From: Prochlorococcus sp. RS04
GTDB taxonomy: Bacteria > Cyanobacteriota > Cyanobacteriia > PCC-6307 > Cyanobiaceae
DNA length: 64,000 nt
NCBI RefSeq assembly: GCF_001989455.1
Contig: NZ_CP018346.1
Span: 434,001 to 498,000 of the forward strand
Direction: 5' to 3'
Shown here: positions 28,997 to 38,652 of the stretch, in pieces
How positions within the stretch are numbered: the stretch's first letter is position 1
Layout: the number at the start of each line of letters is the position of its first letter
Position numbers and translations under genes: made by a program
Notes under the pieces: generated by a model
Database searches by the model: none
What the model saw: only the letters and a program-made list of their open reading frames with translations
What the model was told of the DNA's origin: nothing

Positions 28997-30466
28997 TTGA
29001 GAGATTTACTTAAAAAACCTATATGGAAAAATTTAGAGTTGGGATATGCAATTCCTGATAGTATTCATGCTGTTTCTGTAGCATTACCAACTTGGAATGA
29101 TGTAATAAATTACGAGGAAAAAGATCAAGAATGTATGAATTTATTGAAGTCCATTTACCCACGATTCGGGCTAAACCCCATAGTGAAAAGATTATGCGAA
29201 AAAGTAAAAAAACAAAATTACTACAACAATAAAAGTATCTGGCCATATCCGAATGAAAGAATAGCTTTTAAAGCTAAAAAATACATTGATAGAAATACTT
29301 CTGAACAATTCTCGTTAATAGAAAAAAGAAATAATTTAGCTTTCTTAATAACTGAAAAAGAAGGAAGTATATATGCAAAATATTTTTGGCAACATACTGG
29401 TCTTGGTCTATCTTCAAGAGCTGCCGCTATAGAACTAGGTCTTGAAAATTGCCCTCCAAAATCTTACGTAAATGAATGTTCTCAAAGAATAAAAAATAGA
29501 ATTTCTAAATCTACAAAAATTGACTCTAATGATATTCACTTAACTTCATCTGGAATGTCTGCATTGCATACATCGTTAGAAATCATATATAAATTATTTC
29601 CAGCTAAACCAACACTCCAAGTTGGTTTTCCATATGTAGATGTACTTAAATTACCAATGAAAATCTTTCACGGAGCAAAGTTAATTACAGAAGAAAATTG
29701 CCAGGATATTGAATTAGAAATCAAAAGAATAAATCCATCAGCATTAATTATTGAACTTCCAAGTAATCCAATGCTCAAATGTGTAAACATTAAAAAAATT
29801 TCAAAAATTGCAAAAAAGCTAAATATTCCGTTAATTGTTGACGATACAATTGGTTCGAATTTAAATATAAATTCCATAGAACATGCAGATATAGTTTTTA
29901 CTTCACTTACAAAAATTTTTTCAGGTAGTGGTGATATTCTTGCCGGATCATTAATACTAAATCCAAAAAGTAAATGGATTGATCAGTTTAGAAATGCATT
30001 AAACGAGATTAATATTCCAATACTTTCCGATGGAGATATAGTTTATCTAGAGAAAGTTAGTAGAGATGTAAATCAAAGAGTTTTTGAACAAAATAAAGCA
30101 TGTTTAGAATTAAAAAAAAGATTAGAGACTCATAGCGAGATTAAAAATATTTTCCATCCTGAAAATTGTCCAAATTTTAATTCTTTACTTACTTCTAATG
30201 GGGGATACGGCTGCTTATTATCGTTTGAATTAAATGGAGGATTGAACAAAGCTAAAAAATTTTATGATTCTCTAAAAGTATCTAAAGGACCTAGTTTAGG
30301 TACAAAATTTACTCTAGTTTGTCCTTATGTTTTACTAGCTCATTATGACGAGTTGGATTGGGCTAAAAGTTTTGGTATACCCTCGCACCTTATTAGAGTA
30401 TCAGTTGGATTAGAAGACCAAGATCAATTATGGAAAACCTTTTCTGAAGCACTAAATAATTTCTAA
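28997..30466 (+). CDS. Second cystathionine-synthase-like PLP enzyme, N-terminally extended
   Basis: A 489-residue paralogue with about 110 extra residues at the N-terminus compared with its neighbour. The PLP Lys is in VFTSLTKIFSGSGDILAGS near residue 312 and the cofactor Asp in LIVDDTIGSNL near 280. SSGMSALHTSL near 180 replaces the usual glycine-rich loop. It resembles the divergent cystathionine gamma-synthase form known from fungi and some cyanobacteria. It starts at a TTG, 3 bases after the preceding stop, so translation is probably coupled. Substrate unproven. Confidence 0.8.
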   Translation: MRDLLKKPIWKNLELGYAIPDSIHAVSVALPTWNDVINYEEKDQECMNLLKSIYPRFGLNPIVKRLCEKVKKQNYYNNKSIWPYPNERIAFKAKKYIDRNTSEQFSLIEKRNNLAFLITEKEGSIYAKYFWQHTGLGLSSRAAAIELGLENCPPKSYVNECSQRIKNRISKSTKIDSNDIHLTSSGMSALHTSLEIIYKLFPAKPTLQVGFPYVDVLKLPMKIFHGAKLITEENCQDIELEIKRINPSALIIELPSNPMLKCVNIKKISKIAKKLNIPLIVDDTIGSNLNINSIEHADIVFTSLTKIFSGSGDILAGSLILNPKSKWIDQFRNALNEINIPILSDGDIVYLEKVSRDVNQRVFEQNKACLELKKRLETHSEIKNIFHPENCPNFNSLLTSNGGYGCLLSFELNGGLNKAKKFYDSLKVSKGPSLGTKFTLVCPYVLLAHYDELDWAKSFGIPSHLIRVSVGLEDQDQLWKTFSEALNNF

Positions 30467-30550
30467 ATTCCTAGTATTTACCGTATAGAAACTTATATAC
30501 TCTTTTTCTGAATAATAGTTAGTATTAATATATATTTTCTCAATATATAA

Positions 30551-31537
30551 ATGGCAAAAATTTATGAGGACAACAGTTTTGCTATTGGAAACACTCCATT
30601 AGTAAAATTAAAATCAGTTACTAAAAACGCGAAAGCTACAGTACTTGCAAAAATTGAAGGTAGAAACCCCGCTTATAGTGTCAAATGTAGGATTGGCGCA
30701 AACATGATCTGGGATGCCGAGAAAAGTGGGAAACTTACAAAAGACAAAACTATTGTTGAGCCAACTTCTGGAAATACAGGAATTGCTCTAGCTTTCACTG
30801 CTTCAGCAAGAGGTTATAAACTGATCCTTACAATGCCAGAATCCATGTCAATTGAAAGAAGAAGGGTTATGGCAGTGTTGGGTGCTGAAATCGTTTTAAC
30901 AGAGGCATCTAAAGGTATGCCTGGAGCAATAGCTAAGGCTAAAGAAATTGCAGAAAGTAATCCTTCTCAATATTTCATGCCAGGTCAATTTGATAATCCA
31001 GCAAACCCTGAAATTCATTTCAAAACTACTGGACCAGAAATCTGGGATGATTGCGATGGTGAAATTGATGTCCTAGTTGCAGGGGTTGGAACTGGCGGCA
31101 CAATTACAGGAGTTTCAAGATACATTAAGCAAGAGAAGGGTAAGAATATTACTTCTGTAGCCGTAGAACCATCACATAGTCCTGTTATTACACAGACAAT
31201 GAATGGAGAAGAGGTTAAATCCGGACCCCATAAAATCCAAGGAATTGGAGCAGGATTTATTCCTAAGAACCTTGACTTATCAATTGTTGATAAGGTCGAA
31301 CAAGTAACAAATGACGAATCAATTGAGATGGCTCTTAGGTTAGCTAAAGAGGAAGGTCTATTAGTAGGAATATCTTGTGGGGCTGCCGCTGCTGCTGCTG
31401 TTAGATTAGCTGAACAAGATGAATATGCTGGGAAGACAATTGTAGTTGTTCTACCTGATTTAGCGGAGAGGTATTTATCATCAATTATGTTTACTGAAGT
31501 TCCAAGCGGAATCATTCAAGAACCAGTCAAAGCCTAA
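30551..31537 (+). CDS. cysK: Cysteine synthase A (O-acetylserine sulfhydrylase)
   Basis: Makes cysteine from O-acetylserine and sulfide with PLP. The Schiff-base Lys45 lies in [14 protein letters not shown], substrate loop TSGNTG near 75, and the PLP-phosphate loop VGTGGTITG near 178. 328 aa, full length. The C-terminal motif for contact with serine acetyltransferase is not assessed. Closes the sulfur amino acid cluster after an 84-base gap that has room for its own promoter. Confidence 0.96.
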   Translation: MAKIYEDNSFAIGNTPLVKLKSVTKNAKATVLAKIEGRNPAYSVKCRIGANMIWDAEKSGKLTKDKTIVEPTSGNTGIALAFTASARGYKLILTMPESMSIERRRVMAVLGAEIVLTEASKGMPGAIAKAKEIAESNPSQYFMPGQFDNPANPEIHFKTTGPEIWDDCDGEIDVLVAGVGTGGTITGVSRYIKQEKGKNITSVAVEPSHSPVITQTMNGEEVKSGPHKIQGIGAGFIPKNLDLSIVDKVEQVTNDESIEMALRLAKEEGLLVGISCGAAAAAAVRLAEQDEYAGKTIVVVLPDLAERYLSSIMFTEVPSGIIQEPVKA

Positions 31538-31539
31538 AT

Positions 31540-32664
31540 CTATTTTTTATCCAGTAGTGAATCTGGTGAAATATACATAGCATCGCCATAAGAGAAGAAT
31601 CTAAATTTTTCTTTTATGGCTTTCTTATACAGTTTTAATAATCTTTCTCTACCAATCATTGCACTTACTAAAAGTAATAATGAACTTTTAGGCAGATGAA
31701 AATTAGTTAATAATCCATCAACTACCTTAAATTTATAACCTGGCTTAATTACTAAATCTACGTATTTAGCTATGGGAATAAAGTCATTAATTTCGTGCGA
31801 ATAACAACTTTCAAGAGCTCTTACGCTAGTTGTACCAATAGCAATTATTTTTCTATCTGTTTTCTTTATTCTTTTTATTTCCTCCACTACTTCCTTATTA
31901 ACACTTACCCATTCTTTGTGAAGTTTTAAGTTACTTAAATCTTCTTGATCAATTGGTTTGAATGTTCCATAACCCACATGCAAAGTTATCGGTAAGATTA
32001 TTACGCCTTTTTTTTTTAGATTGGAAATAAGACTTTTGCTTAAGTGTAAACCAGCTGTTGGTGCAGCAACTGCCCCCGGATTTGTTGCATACTCAGTTTG
32101 ATAACTTTTCTCATGAAAAGATTCTTCTTCGGAATTCTTTATATAAGGAGGAAGAGGGATTTCCCCGTATTTATCAAGAAGTTCATTCATTGAATTGAGA
32201 CAAGTTGTATTTTCCGGAAATTTAATATATCTCCCTCCAGTTTCTTCATCAACTCCATCAACAATCAAATTAATATCTTGTGCTAATGGAGATTTTAATT
32301 TTAATTTTCTATTTATTTTTAACTTTTTTGCTGGCTTTGCCAAACATAACCAAACACATTCATGGGATCTTTCTAAAACTAATAATTCGACTAATGTCTT
32401 ATTTTCTAATTCAACCTTTAACCTAGCTTTCATAACTTTAGTATTATTTACAATTACAAGATCCCCTTCTCTAAATTCATCTAAAAGATTCTTGGTAAAT
32501 TTATTAGTTAAACAGTCTACTTCTAAAAAACTATTTCTAACTATCATCAATCTTGATTCATGCCTAATTGCAGAAGGTTTACTAGCAATTAATGAAGGAT
32601 CAAGTAAATAATCATAAGCTTCAAGCTTATAATCTCTTTCTTCATTATTAATTTGAGAAATCAA
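31540..32664 (-). CDS. queA: S-adenosylmethionine:tRNA ribosyltransferase-isomerase
   Basis: Transfers and rearranges the ribosyl group of SAM onto preQ1 in tRNA to form epoxyqueuosine. Family blocks visible: YLLDPSLIASKPSAIRHESR near residue 18, VNNTKVMKARL near 73, PGAVAAPTAGLHL near 188, HVGYGTFKPI near 218 and LLTNFHLPKSSLLLLVSA near 317. 374 aa. Convergent with cysK (2-base gap). It follows pdhC on the same strand after 6 bases. Confidence 0.96.
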   Translation of the reverse strand: MISQINNEERDYKLEAYDYLLDPSLIASKPSAIRHESRLMIVRNSFLEVDCLTNKFTKNLLDEFREGDLVIVNNTKVMKARLKVELENKTLVELLVLERSHECVWLCLAKPAKKLKINRKLKLKSPLAQDINLIVDGVDEETGGRYIKFPENTTCLNSMNELLDKYGEIPLPPYIKNSEEESFHEKSYQTEYATNPGAVAAPTAGLHLSKSLISNLKKKGVIILPITLHVGYGTFKPIDQEDLSNLKLHKEWVSVNKEVVEEIKRIKKTDRKIIAIGTTSVRALESCYSHEINDFIPIAKYVDLVIKPGYKFKVVDGLLTNFHLPKSSLLLLVSAMIGRERLLKLYKKAIKEKFRFFSYGDAMYISPDSLLDKK

Positions 32665-32670
32665 TTAAAT

Positions 32671-34038
32671 TTAGGAGACAAGAGTCTCTGGCTCATCTTC
32701 AATTAGGGAAGCCAAGTCTTTTAAGAATGAAGCTCCATCAGCTCCATAGATCACTCTATGATCAGCTGTTAGATTTACTTGCATTATTTTTTTAACAGAT
32801 ATTGAACCATCACTATTAGCAACAACGGTTGGTTTCGATGATGCTATGGCTAAAATAGCACCGGTACCTGGAGGAAGAATTGCGTCAAATCTATCAACTC
32901 CAAACATCCCTAGGTTAGATAAAGTGAAGGTTCCCGTTGAGTATTCATCAGGTTCTAATTGTTTTGATCTTGATCTTTTTACGAGATCTTTCCATTCCCT
33001 AGACAATTCAAATAAATCAGTATTGCATGGTTCTTTTAGAACTGGAGTTATTAGTCCACCATCTTCCATCGCAACAGCAACAGCAATATTTATATTTTCT
33101 GGATAAGAAATTCCATTCTCTGAAAAACTTGAGTTAACTTGAGGATGTTTCTTTAGTGTCTTTGCAACTGCCTTTACTAGTAAAGCAGTCATGGTAACTC
33201 CGTTCTGTTTTACTTTTTTATAGAAATTATCTAATTTATCTGTGTTAATGGAATAACCCACCCTAAAACATGGCATATCTAAACTAGATTCCATATTTTT
33301 ATTTACCGCTTTCTGAAGAGTATTAAATTGAACTGTTTCTCCGGGATTACCAAAACTATTTCCTGAAGTTTCTGGCTTACTTTCAACTCCCAAATTTGCA
33401 CCAGGTATACTTGCAGGAGAACCTCCTTCACCTATCCATGGTATAGAGACTGGTTGGCCATTAGCTTTTAAAATATCATCGGCTTGAATCCTTCCGTGAG
33501 GTCCGGATCCATGAACCTTTGCTAAATCAACGCCCATTTGAGAGGCAAGTTTTTTAGCTCTTGGAGATGCAATCACCCTCGAAGAAACATTACTCGTAGC
33601 AGCATTTATTTGATCACTATTAAAAGATGAGGCTGCCTTTTCACTCATTAATAAGACTTCTTTTTCTTGTTTTTCAACAATTTTACTTTGAATTACAGGT
33701 TTTTCTTCCGTTTTATTGCTTACCAATTCAAGTTGATCCGAACTAGAAACTTCGGGTTGTTTTCCTTTATTTTGTTCTTGAACAGAAGCTATCTCATCCT
33801 CATTTTCTACAATAAGACCGATAGTCTCTCCTACTGGTGCAGTGCTGCCAGCAGGCATTAAAACAGCTGCAAGATATCCATCTTGAAAAGATTCAACATC
33901 CATATCTGCCTTGTCAGATTCAACAACCAAGACAGATTCACCTCTTTCAACTTTATCTCCTGGATTTTTCAACCATTCCACAATCTTGCCCTCTGTCATA
34001 GTAGAACTCAAGGCAGGCATGAATATTTCGTGAGCCAT
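32671..34038 (-). CDS. pdhC: Pyruvate dehydrogenase E2 (dihydrolipoamide acetyltransferase)
   Basis: Acetyltransferase core of pyruvate dehydrogenase, 455 aa. One lipoyl domain with the modified Lys in VVESDKADMDVESF near 43, a linker, a peripheral-subunit-binding domain with SPRAKKLASQMGVDLAKVHG near 167, and the catalytic domain ending in LTADHRVIYGADGASFL. The residue normally Asp in HxxxDG is Tyr here, which is the form I know from plastid and cyanobacterial E2, so it is lineage-typical. lipB lies nearby at 36.7 kb. Confidence 0.95.
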   Translation of the reverse strand: MAHEIFMPALSSTMTEGKIVEWLKNPGDKVERGESVLVVESDKADMDVESFQDGYLAAVLMPAGSTAPVGETIGLIVENEDEIASVQEQNKGKQPEVSSSDQLELVSNKTEEKPVIQSKIVEKQEKEVLLMSEKAASSFNSDQINAATSNVSSRVIASPRAKKLASQMGVDLAKVHGSGPHGRIQADDILKANGQPVSIPWIGEGGSPASIPGANLGVESKPETSGNSFGNPGETVQFNTLQKAVNKNMESSLDMPCFRVGYSINTDKLDNFYKKVKQNGVTMTALLVKAVAKTLKKHPQVNSSFSENGISYPENINIAVAVAMEDGGLITPVLKEPCNTDLFELSREWKDLVKRSRSKQLEPDEYSTGTFTLSNLGMFGVDRFDAILPPGTGAILAIASSKPTVVANSDGSISVKKIMQVNLTADHRVIYGADGASFLKDLASLIEDEPETLVS

Positions 34039-34255
34039 AAGAAAATTGTTATTGCATAAGTTTCAAGGGATTTCTACCAAACTTCCTAAAGTTTTTTTGG
34101 TTAAGAACCCTTTAAACTCTTGTTTTAATTATACGAAATCATGTTCACAGTGGGAACTCTTAAAACTTAAGAAAGTAATAATTTAGATTGATTAGAATTT
34201 AAACTTTTCGAAATTAAGATTTACTTATATTTATCAAAAATACTAAATCTTCTCT

Positions 34256-34699
34256 TTAATTATTATCTATAGATTGAATAACTCCATCCTTAACCGTAAT
34301 CGATACTTGCATTTTTTCAATAAGATTGTCTCCCACAGTGACATCACAGAAACTATCCACTTGCCCTTGATCAACAATTTCGTCCATTTTTAATTCGCGA
34401 ACTTGACTCTGTTGTTGAAGAAGATTTCTTTTTTGTTCTTCAATTTCATTTCGTTTTGCTGCGACTTGTTGTTGCACTTGACTAACCTGTTCTTGAACTC
34501 TTGGATCTAGGGGATTAACCGATTGGGATCTAATATTATTTACTATTTGCTGCCCCTCTTGCTCCAGTTGCGACAATTGCTGATCAATGTTTGAAATTGC
34601 TTTACTTAATTCTTTTTCAGCATCTTCCTTCCAAGTTGGTGTAACTACAGCTTTAATAGCTATTGAGCGCTTTATAGATATTGAGTTTTTTGTTTCCAT
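34256..34699 (-). CDS. YlqD-family coiled-coil protein
   Basis: A 147-residue protein. Residues 1-25 start METKNSISIKRSIAIKAVVT, followed by a long helical, Gln/Glu-rich coiled coil (about 25-110) and a beta-like end with FCDVTVGDNLIEKMQVSIT and VKDGVIQSIDN. This fits the YlqD family, whose function is unknown. About 220 bases separate it from pdhC, without a further gene. Confidence 0.75.
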   Translation of the reverse strand: METKNSISIKRSIAIKAVVTPTWKEDAEKELSKAISNIDQQLSQLEQEGQQIVNNIRSQSVNPLDPRVQEQVSQVQQQVAAKRNEIEEQKRNLLQQQSQVRELKMDEIVDQGQVDSFCDVTVGDNLIEKMQVSITVKDGVIQSIDNN

Positions 34700-34737
34700 A
34701 AAAAATTAAATTACCTTTTCAATATAGATAGAACAAA

Positions 34738-36681
34738 TCAAATTTTCTTACTAAATTTGTTTTCATACATATTTTCTATTTGTAATGAATACTTTTTTTC
34801 TATTTCTTTTCTTTTTTGTTTAAGAGTTTGTGTTAATAACCCATTTTCTAGAGTAAAGGCATCAACAAAATAACAATCTAATATTTGTTCTTCTGATCTT
34901 GCTCCTAATCGACTTTTAAGCAAATTATTAATTTGTGATTTGAAAAATGTACCAATTTTCTTATTCAGGTTTAATTTTGAAAGGTCTTCTTCCAAAAACT
35001 TGCTTTTAACCAATTCGACATTAGGAACTACGAGAGCTGTTAAACATTTCTTATCTTGTCCTACTAATTGAATCTGATTAATAAATTCAGAACTAAGAAT
35101 TTCAGTCTCTAGGGGATTCGGTTCTATATTTTCACCACTTGATAGCACTATTGTATCCTTGGCTCTTCCGGTTATAAAGAGAGAACCATTTGGTATTAGA
35201 AAACCTAAATCACCAGTATCAAACCAACCATCCTTGGATAAAACATCATTTGTAGCTATTTCATTATTAAGATAACCTTTCATTACTTGCGGCCCCCTAA
35301 CAAGAATTTTTCCGACTTCTCTGAACTTCAGAATCTTTTTTTTATCATCATTCACTATTTTGATTTCAGTAAATGAAAGAGGCTGCCCAGATGATCCTCT
35401 AACATTTAATTCTCTTCTCCTACAAGTTAATACTGGACTAGTTTCTGTGAGTCCATATCCCACCAAAACATCTACACCTAAAGATTCAAAAAAAAGATCT
35501 ACATGTTCTGGCAATGCACCTCCACCATTAATAGGGAATTTCAGTTTTTCTCCGCATAGTTGTCTAAGAATATTCGGCCATAAACAAATAGTAGACAATT
35601 TATGTAAAGGGTATCGGCTAATAACAGAACCCAGTAAGGGGATTTTTGATTTAAAAGTGATTTGATTTATATCTATATTTCTTATCTTTCTAAGACTTCT
35701 TTTAAAAACCGAACTATTACTTATTAAAAACTTAATAAGTTTTTGCTTTTTGGAAGGCATTTTTTTCAAAGCCTGAAAAAAACCATCATGTATTGCTTCC
35801 CATAGTCTCGGTACAGTAGCCATGACAACAGGTTTTATTTGTGTAATATCATCTTTAAGAAATTTTGGAATTGTATAGTATTGAGAACAACCGCATGAAA
35901 AAAAGAAGTATTCAGCACTTCTCTCATAAGAATGCCAGATAGGCAAAACGCTTAATACAGAGGTCCCTGGTTCTGGATCAGCGATATAGGCTAAATTGAT
36001 TATTTGATGTAAAAAATTTGCATGAGTCAAAGGCACACCTTTAGGTTTTCCAGTCGTCCCAGAAGTGTAAAGAATAGTAGCGACGTCATCAATTTCTGGA
36101 TTAAATTTTTCAAGATTATTATTTTGTGAATTTTCTTTTTTTACTGAACTTATGAATGTACTCCAACTTATTAAACTTTCAAATTGTTCATCTTCTAAAT
36201 TGATTATAAATTTGAGTCTTTTTTTTAATTCTTCTTTGTTGTTTAACTTTAGCCAAATTTCCTTAGATTGAACTATTAGTCCTACTGAATTAGAATGCCC
36301 AATAATATAGTCTAATTCTACTGAAGGAGAATTAATACCTCTCACTGCATTTATAGCTCCTAAACGCATTAAGCCTTGATCTACTGCTAGCCATCTTGGA
36401 GAATTTTCAGATATTACAGTAACTACATCCCCCTTTTTTAAACCATAATTTTCGAAAGAAAAAGAGACTTTTGTTATTAAATCAGCTAGCTCAGAATAAG
36501 AAAATTTTTCTTTGTATTTCCCTCTTAAATCGCAAACAGCTAAAGTATCACCACATTTAATTTTTAATTTTTCCCAAATTTGATCTATATGATCAAGGTT
36601 CTTAATAAAATCTCTATTTTTGGCAAATGTATTTTTTTTAGAAAGAGGTTTGGCTGCAGGCCAATACGCTAAATCACCCAT
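34738..36681 (-). CDS. Long-chain acyl-CoA/acyl-ACP synthetase
   Basis: AMP-forming ligase of 647 aa that activates fatty acids; in cyanobacteria this family acts mainly as acyl-ACP synthetase to recycle free fatty acids. Core motifs: ILYTSGTTGKPKGVPLTH near residue 208, GYGLTETSPVL near 407, and DGWFDTGDLGFL near 483 with RAKDTIVLSSGENIEP near 505. No partner genes for beta-oxidation are visible here, in line with a recycling role. The YlqD-like gene follows 38 bases downstream. Confidence 0.92.
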   Translation of the reverse strand: MGDLAYWPAAKPLSKKNTFAKNRDFIKNLDHIDQIWEKLKIKCGDTLAVCDLRGKYKEKFSYSELADLITKVSFSFENYGLKKGDVVTVISENSPRWLAVDQGLMRLGAINAVRGINSPSVELDYIIGHSNSVGLIVQSKEIWLKLNNKEELKKRLKFIINLEDEQFESLISWSTFISSVKKENSQNNNLEKFNPEIDDVATILYTSGTTGKPKGVPLTHANFLHQIINLAYIADPEPGTSVLSVLPIWHSYERSAEYFFFSCGCSQYYTIPKFLKDDITQIKPVVMATVPRLWEAIHDGFFQALKKMPSKKQKLIKFLISNSSVFKRSLRKIRNIDINQITFKSKIPLLGSVISRYPLHKLSTICLWPNILRQLCGEKLKFPINGGGALPEHVDLFFESLGVDVLVGYGLTETSPVLTCRRRELNVRGSSGQPLSFTEIKIVNDDKKKILKFREVGKILVRGPQVMKGYLNNEIATNDVLSKDGWFDTGDLGFLIPNGSLFITGRAKDTIVLSSGENIEPNPLETEILSSEFINQIQLVGQDKKCLTALVVPNVELVKSKFLEEDLSKLNLNKKIGTFFKSQINNLLKSRLGARSEEQILDCYFVDAFTLENGLLTQTLKQKRKEIEKKYSLQIENMYENKFSKKI

Positions 36682-36708
36682 ATTAAATTGATTTTGAAAT
36701 TTTAATTT

Positions 36709-37359
36709 CTATTTTGATATAAAATCAAAATTAAATTCTTCCTCGATGGTTTTTTTAACAATTCTCTTGACTTCTTGAATATTTAAATTTTTGTTGTAAT
36801 CAATCATATTTGCCATAAGACAATTTTCTATTCCGCAAGGAACAATCTTATTAAAGTTTTCTAATTCGCAGTCAATATTGATTGAAAATCCATTTATCGT
36901 AATCCATCTTTTACACCCAATTCCAATTGATGCGATTTTCTTATTTCCTATCCAAACACCAGTAAACCCTTTTCTAGAGTGACAATTTATATTAAAAGCG
37001 CCAAGGATTTTTATAATAATTTCTTCAATTTTTCTTAAGTACCAATTTAAATCTTTTTTAAAATTTTTCAAATCTAAAACCAAATAAGTTACTAATTGTC
37101 CTGGCATATGACAAGTTACCTCACCACCTCTATCAATCTTAAAAACATCATATTTAGCATCATTTAGCGAAAATAGTAAATTATCGTAATTAGATCCTCT
37201 CCCCAATGTATAACAGAGTTGATGCTCCCCTATCCAAATAAAATCAGGGTTAGAATTATCTAAAATCAATGCCTCCTGATATTCTTTTTGTAATTTATAA
37301 ACATCATTAAAACAAGAAATATTATCAGGTTGTTTAATTATTGCTGTTCTATTATCCAT
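36709..37359 (-). CDS. lipB: Octanoyltransferase LipB
   Basis: Transfers octanoyl groups from acyl-carrier protein to lipoyl domains, as needed by the E2 encoded at 32.7 kb. [20 protein letters not shown] near residue 77, the Lys loop [20 protein letters not shown] near 138 and the active Cys in [10 protein letters not shown] near 172 are all present. 216 aa, normal. It is divergent from hpf across 44 bases. Confidence 0.95.
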   Translation of the reverse strand: MDNRTAIIKQPDNISCFNDVYKLQKEYQEALILDNSNPDFIWIGEHQLCYTLGRGSNYDNLLFSLNDAKYDVFKIDRGGEVTCHMPGQLVTYLVLDLKNFKKDLNWYLRKIEEIIIKILGAFNINCHSRKGFTGVWIGNKKIASIGIGCKRWITINGFSINIDCELENFNKIVPCGIENCLMANMIDYNKNLNIQEVKRIVKKTIEEEFNFDFISK

Positions 37360-37403
37360 ATTTAAGTAGATTTAGAAAGTAAGTAAATATTTTTAGATTT
37401 GTT

Positions 37404-37988
37404 ATGAAAATTTTAATCCATGGAAAGAATCTTGAGCTTACTGGAGCATTAAAAGAATATACTGAGGCAAAGATAGAAAAAGCAACACATCACTATAAGG
37501 ATATCGTTAAAGAAGCTGACATACACCTTTCAATTGAAAAGAATCCAAGAGTCTCGTTCCAAACTGCAGAAGTTACTATTTTTGCAAATGGTACCGTAAT
37601 TAGAGCTGAAGAAAAAACTGAAAATCTATACTCAAGCATTGATTTAGTTTCAAATAAACTTTGTAGAAAATTACGCAAATACAAAGAAAGAAACAATAAA
37701 ACATTTCATAATAAACAATTTAAAAATAAAGATTCTTTACCAATTGAAAGTATGGAATCAAATTTTTTAGATAAAGCTTTTTTTAAAGAAGGAACTGAAG
37801 CAAGTCTGCCTGAGCCATCTATAAAAAATAAATACTTTGAAATGACTCCAATTTCAACAGACGAAGCAAGAAAACAATTAGATCTAATTGATCATGATTT
37901 TTATGTTTTTCGAAACAAGAAAAATAATGAACTTCAAGTTATATATAAAAGGAATCATGGAGGTTATGGATTGATTCAATCTAAATAA
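37404..37988 (+). CDS. hpf: Ribosome hibernation-promoting factor, long form (LrtA/HPF)
   Basis: Inactivates ribosomes as 100S dimers in darkness or starvation. The N-terminal S30AE domain (1-100) begins MKILIHGKNLELTGALKEYT, and the C-terminal dimerisation domain (about 135-194) has TDEARKQLDLIDHDFYVFRN and GGYGLIQ. 194 aa, the long form typical of cyanobacteria, where the gene is known as lrtA. It starts a run of three forward genes with deoC-like and recO. Confidence 0.94.
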   Translation: MKILIHGKNLELTGALKEYTEAKIEKATHHYKDIVKEADIHLSIEKNPRVSFQTAEVTIFANGTVIRAEEKTENLYSSIDLVSNKLCRKLRKYKERNNKTFHNKQFKNKDSLPIESMESNFLDKAFFKEGTEASLPEPSIKNKYFEMTPISTDEARKQLDLIDHDFYVFRNKKNNELQVIYKRNHGGYGLIQSK

Positions 37989-37995
37989 GTTTTAA

Positions 37996-38652
37996 ATGCC
38001 CAATATTGAATATGAATTAAACGAGAAAATTCATGCGATTATTATTAACCCTTATTTATCATGGGAAGATTTCTGTGTGAATTGCGGTTTAATAAGAAAA
38101 TACAATATCAAAAATATTTCTACTTCACTAAATTATTTAACTGATCTTAAAAACTGTTTGGGTAATTACAGTGCGGATATAAACGCACTTATTTCTTACC
38201 CCTTAGCAGATTTACCAGTTTCATTTATTGAAGAATTAGTTTCTTTTGCAAAAGATAAGGGTGCAAAAGGAATTGAATATATCCCAAACTTTATCAATTT
38301 ATCCAAAAGAAATTTAGAAACTTTCGCTGCTGAAATTGAGCAAGTTAAATTATCTGGATTACCAGTTTCAATAATCATAAATAAATCAAAACTACAAGAA
38401 GAAGTTTTTATTAATGCGATAGAAATATGTTTGGAATTAGGAATAAAAAATTTTCAATTCGGGGACGGGTTTGGATCTCCTTTTACATCTAATGATGTCC
38501 CCGAAATACTAAAAATAACAGGCTCTCAAAATCAAATAAAAGTTGTAGGTGGTATAAAAAAACTGACACAAGTTATTGATTTGTTTGATAATGGAATTAG
38601 TTGCGTTGGAACTTCTAATTTTTGTGAGATTTTCCAAGAAGTAAATTTTTAA
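37996..38652 (+). CDS. DeoC-like (beta/alpha)8 protein lacking the catalytic lysine
   Basis: A 218-residue protein with the overall DeoC fold pattern: the helix-strand order, DLPVSFIEELVSFAKDKGAKGIEYI near residue 74, and IKVVGGIKKLTQVIDLFD near 175. In active enzymes the Schiff-base Lys sits in a KTSTGF motif. The equivalent here reads NFQFGDGFGSP, so that Lys is missing. The EIDMV-type Asp is also absent at GIEYIPN. The second Lys of the GGI region is kept. It probably does not act as deoxyribose-phosphate aldolase. It abuts recO (stop TAA directly followed by ATG). Confidence 0.75.
   Translation: MPNIEYELNEKIHAIIINPYLSWEDFCVNCGLIRKYNIKNISTSLNYLTDLKNCLGNYSADINALISYPLADLPVSFIEELVSFAKDKGAKGIEYIPNFINLSKRNLETFAAEIEQVKLSGLPVSIIINKSKLQEEVFINAIEICLELGIKNFQFGDGFGSPFTSNDVPEILKITGSQNQIKVVGGIKKLTQVIDLFDNGISCVGTSNFCEIFQEVNF

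Noticed and set aside
31015..31515. 166-residue frame antisense to cysK
   Set aside because: It mirrors cysK codons (Ser/Pro/Ala-rich antisense), with no family features.
32671..34038. E2 active-site Tyr in HRVIYGADG as a defect
   Set aside because: Plastid and cyanobacterial E2 proteins have this form, so it is lineage-typical.
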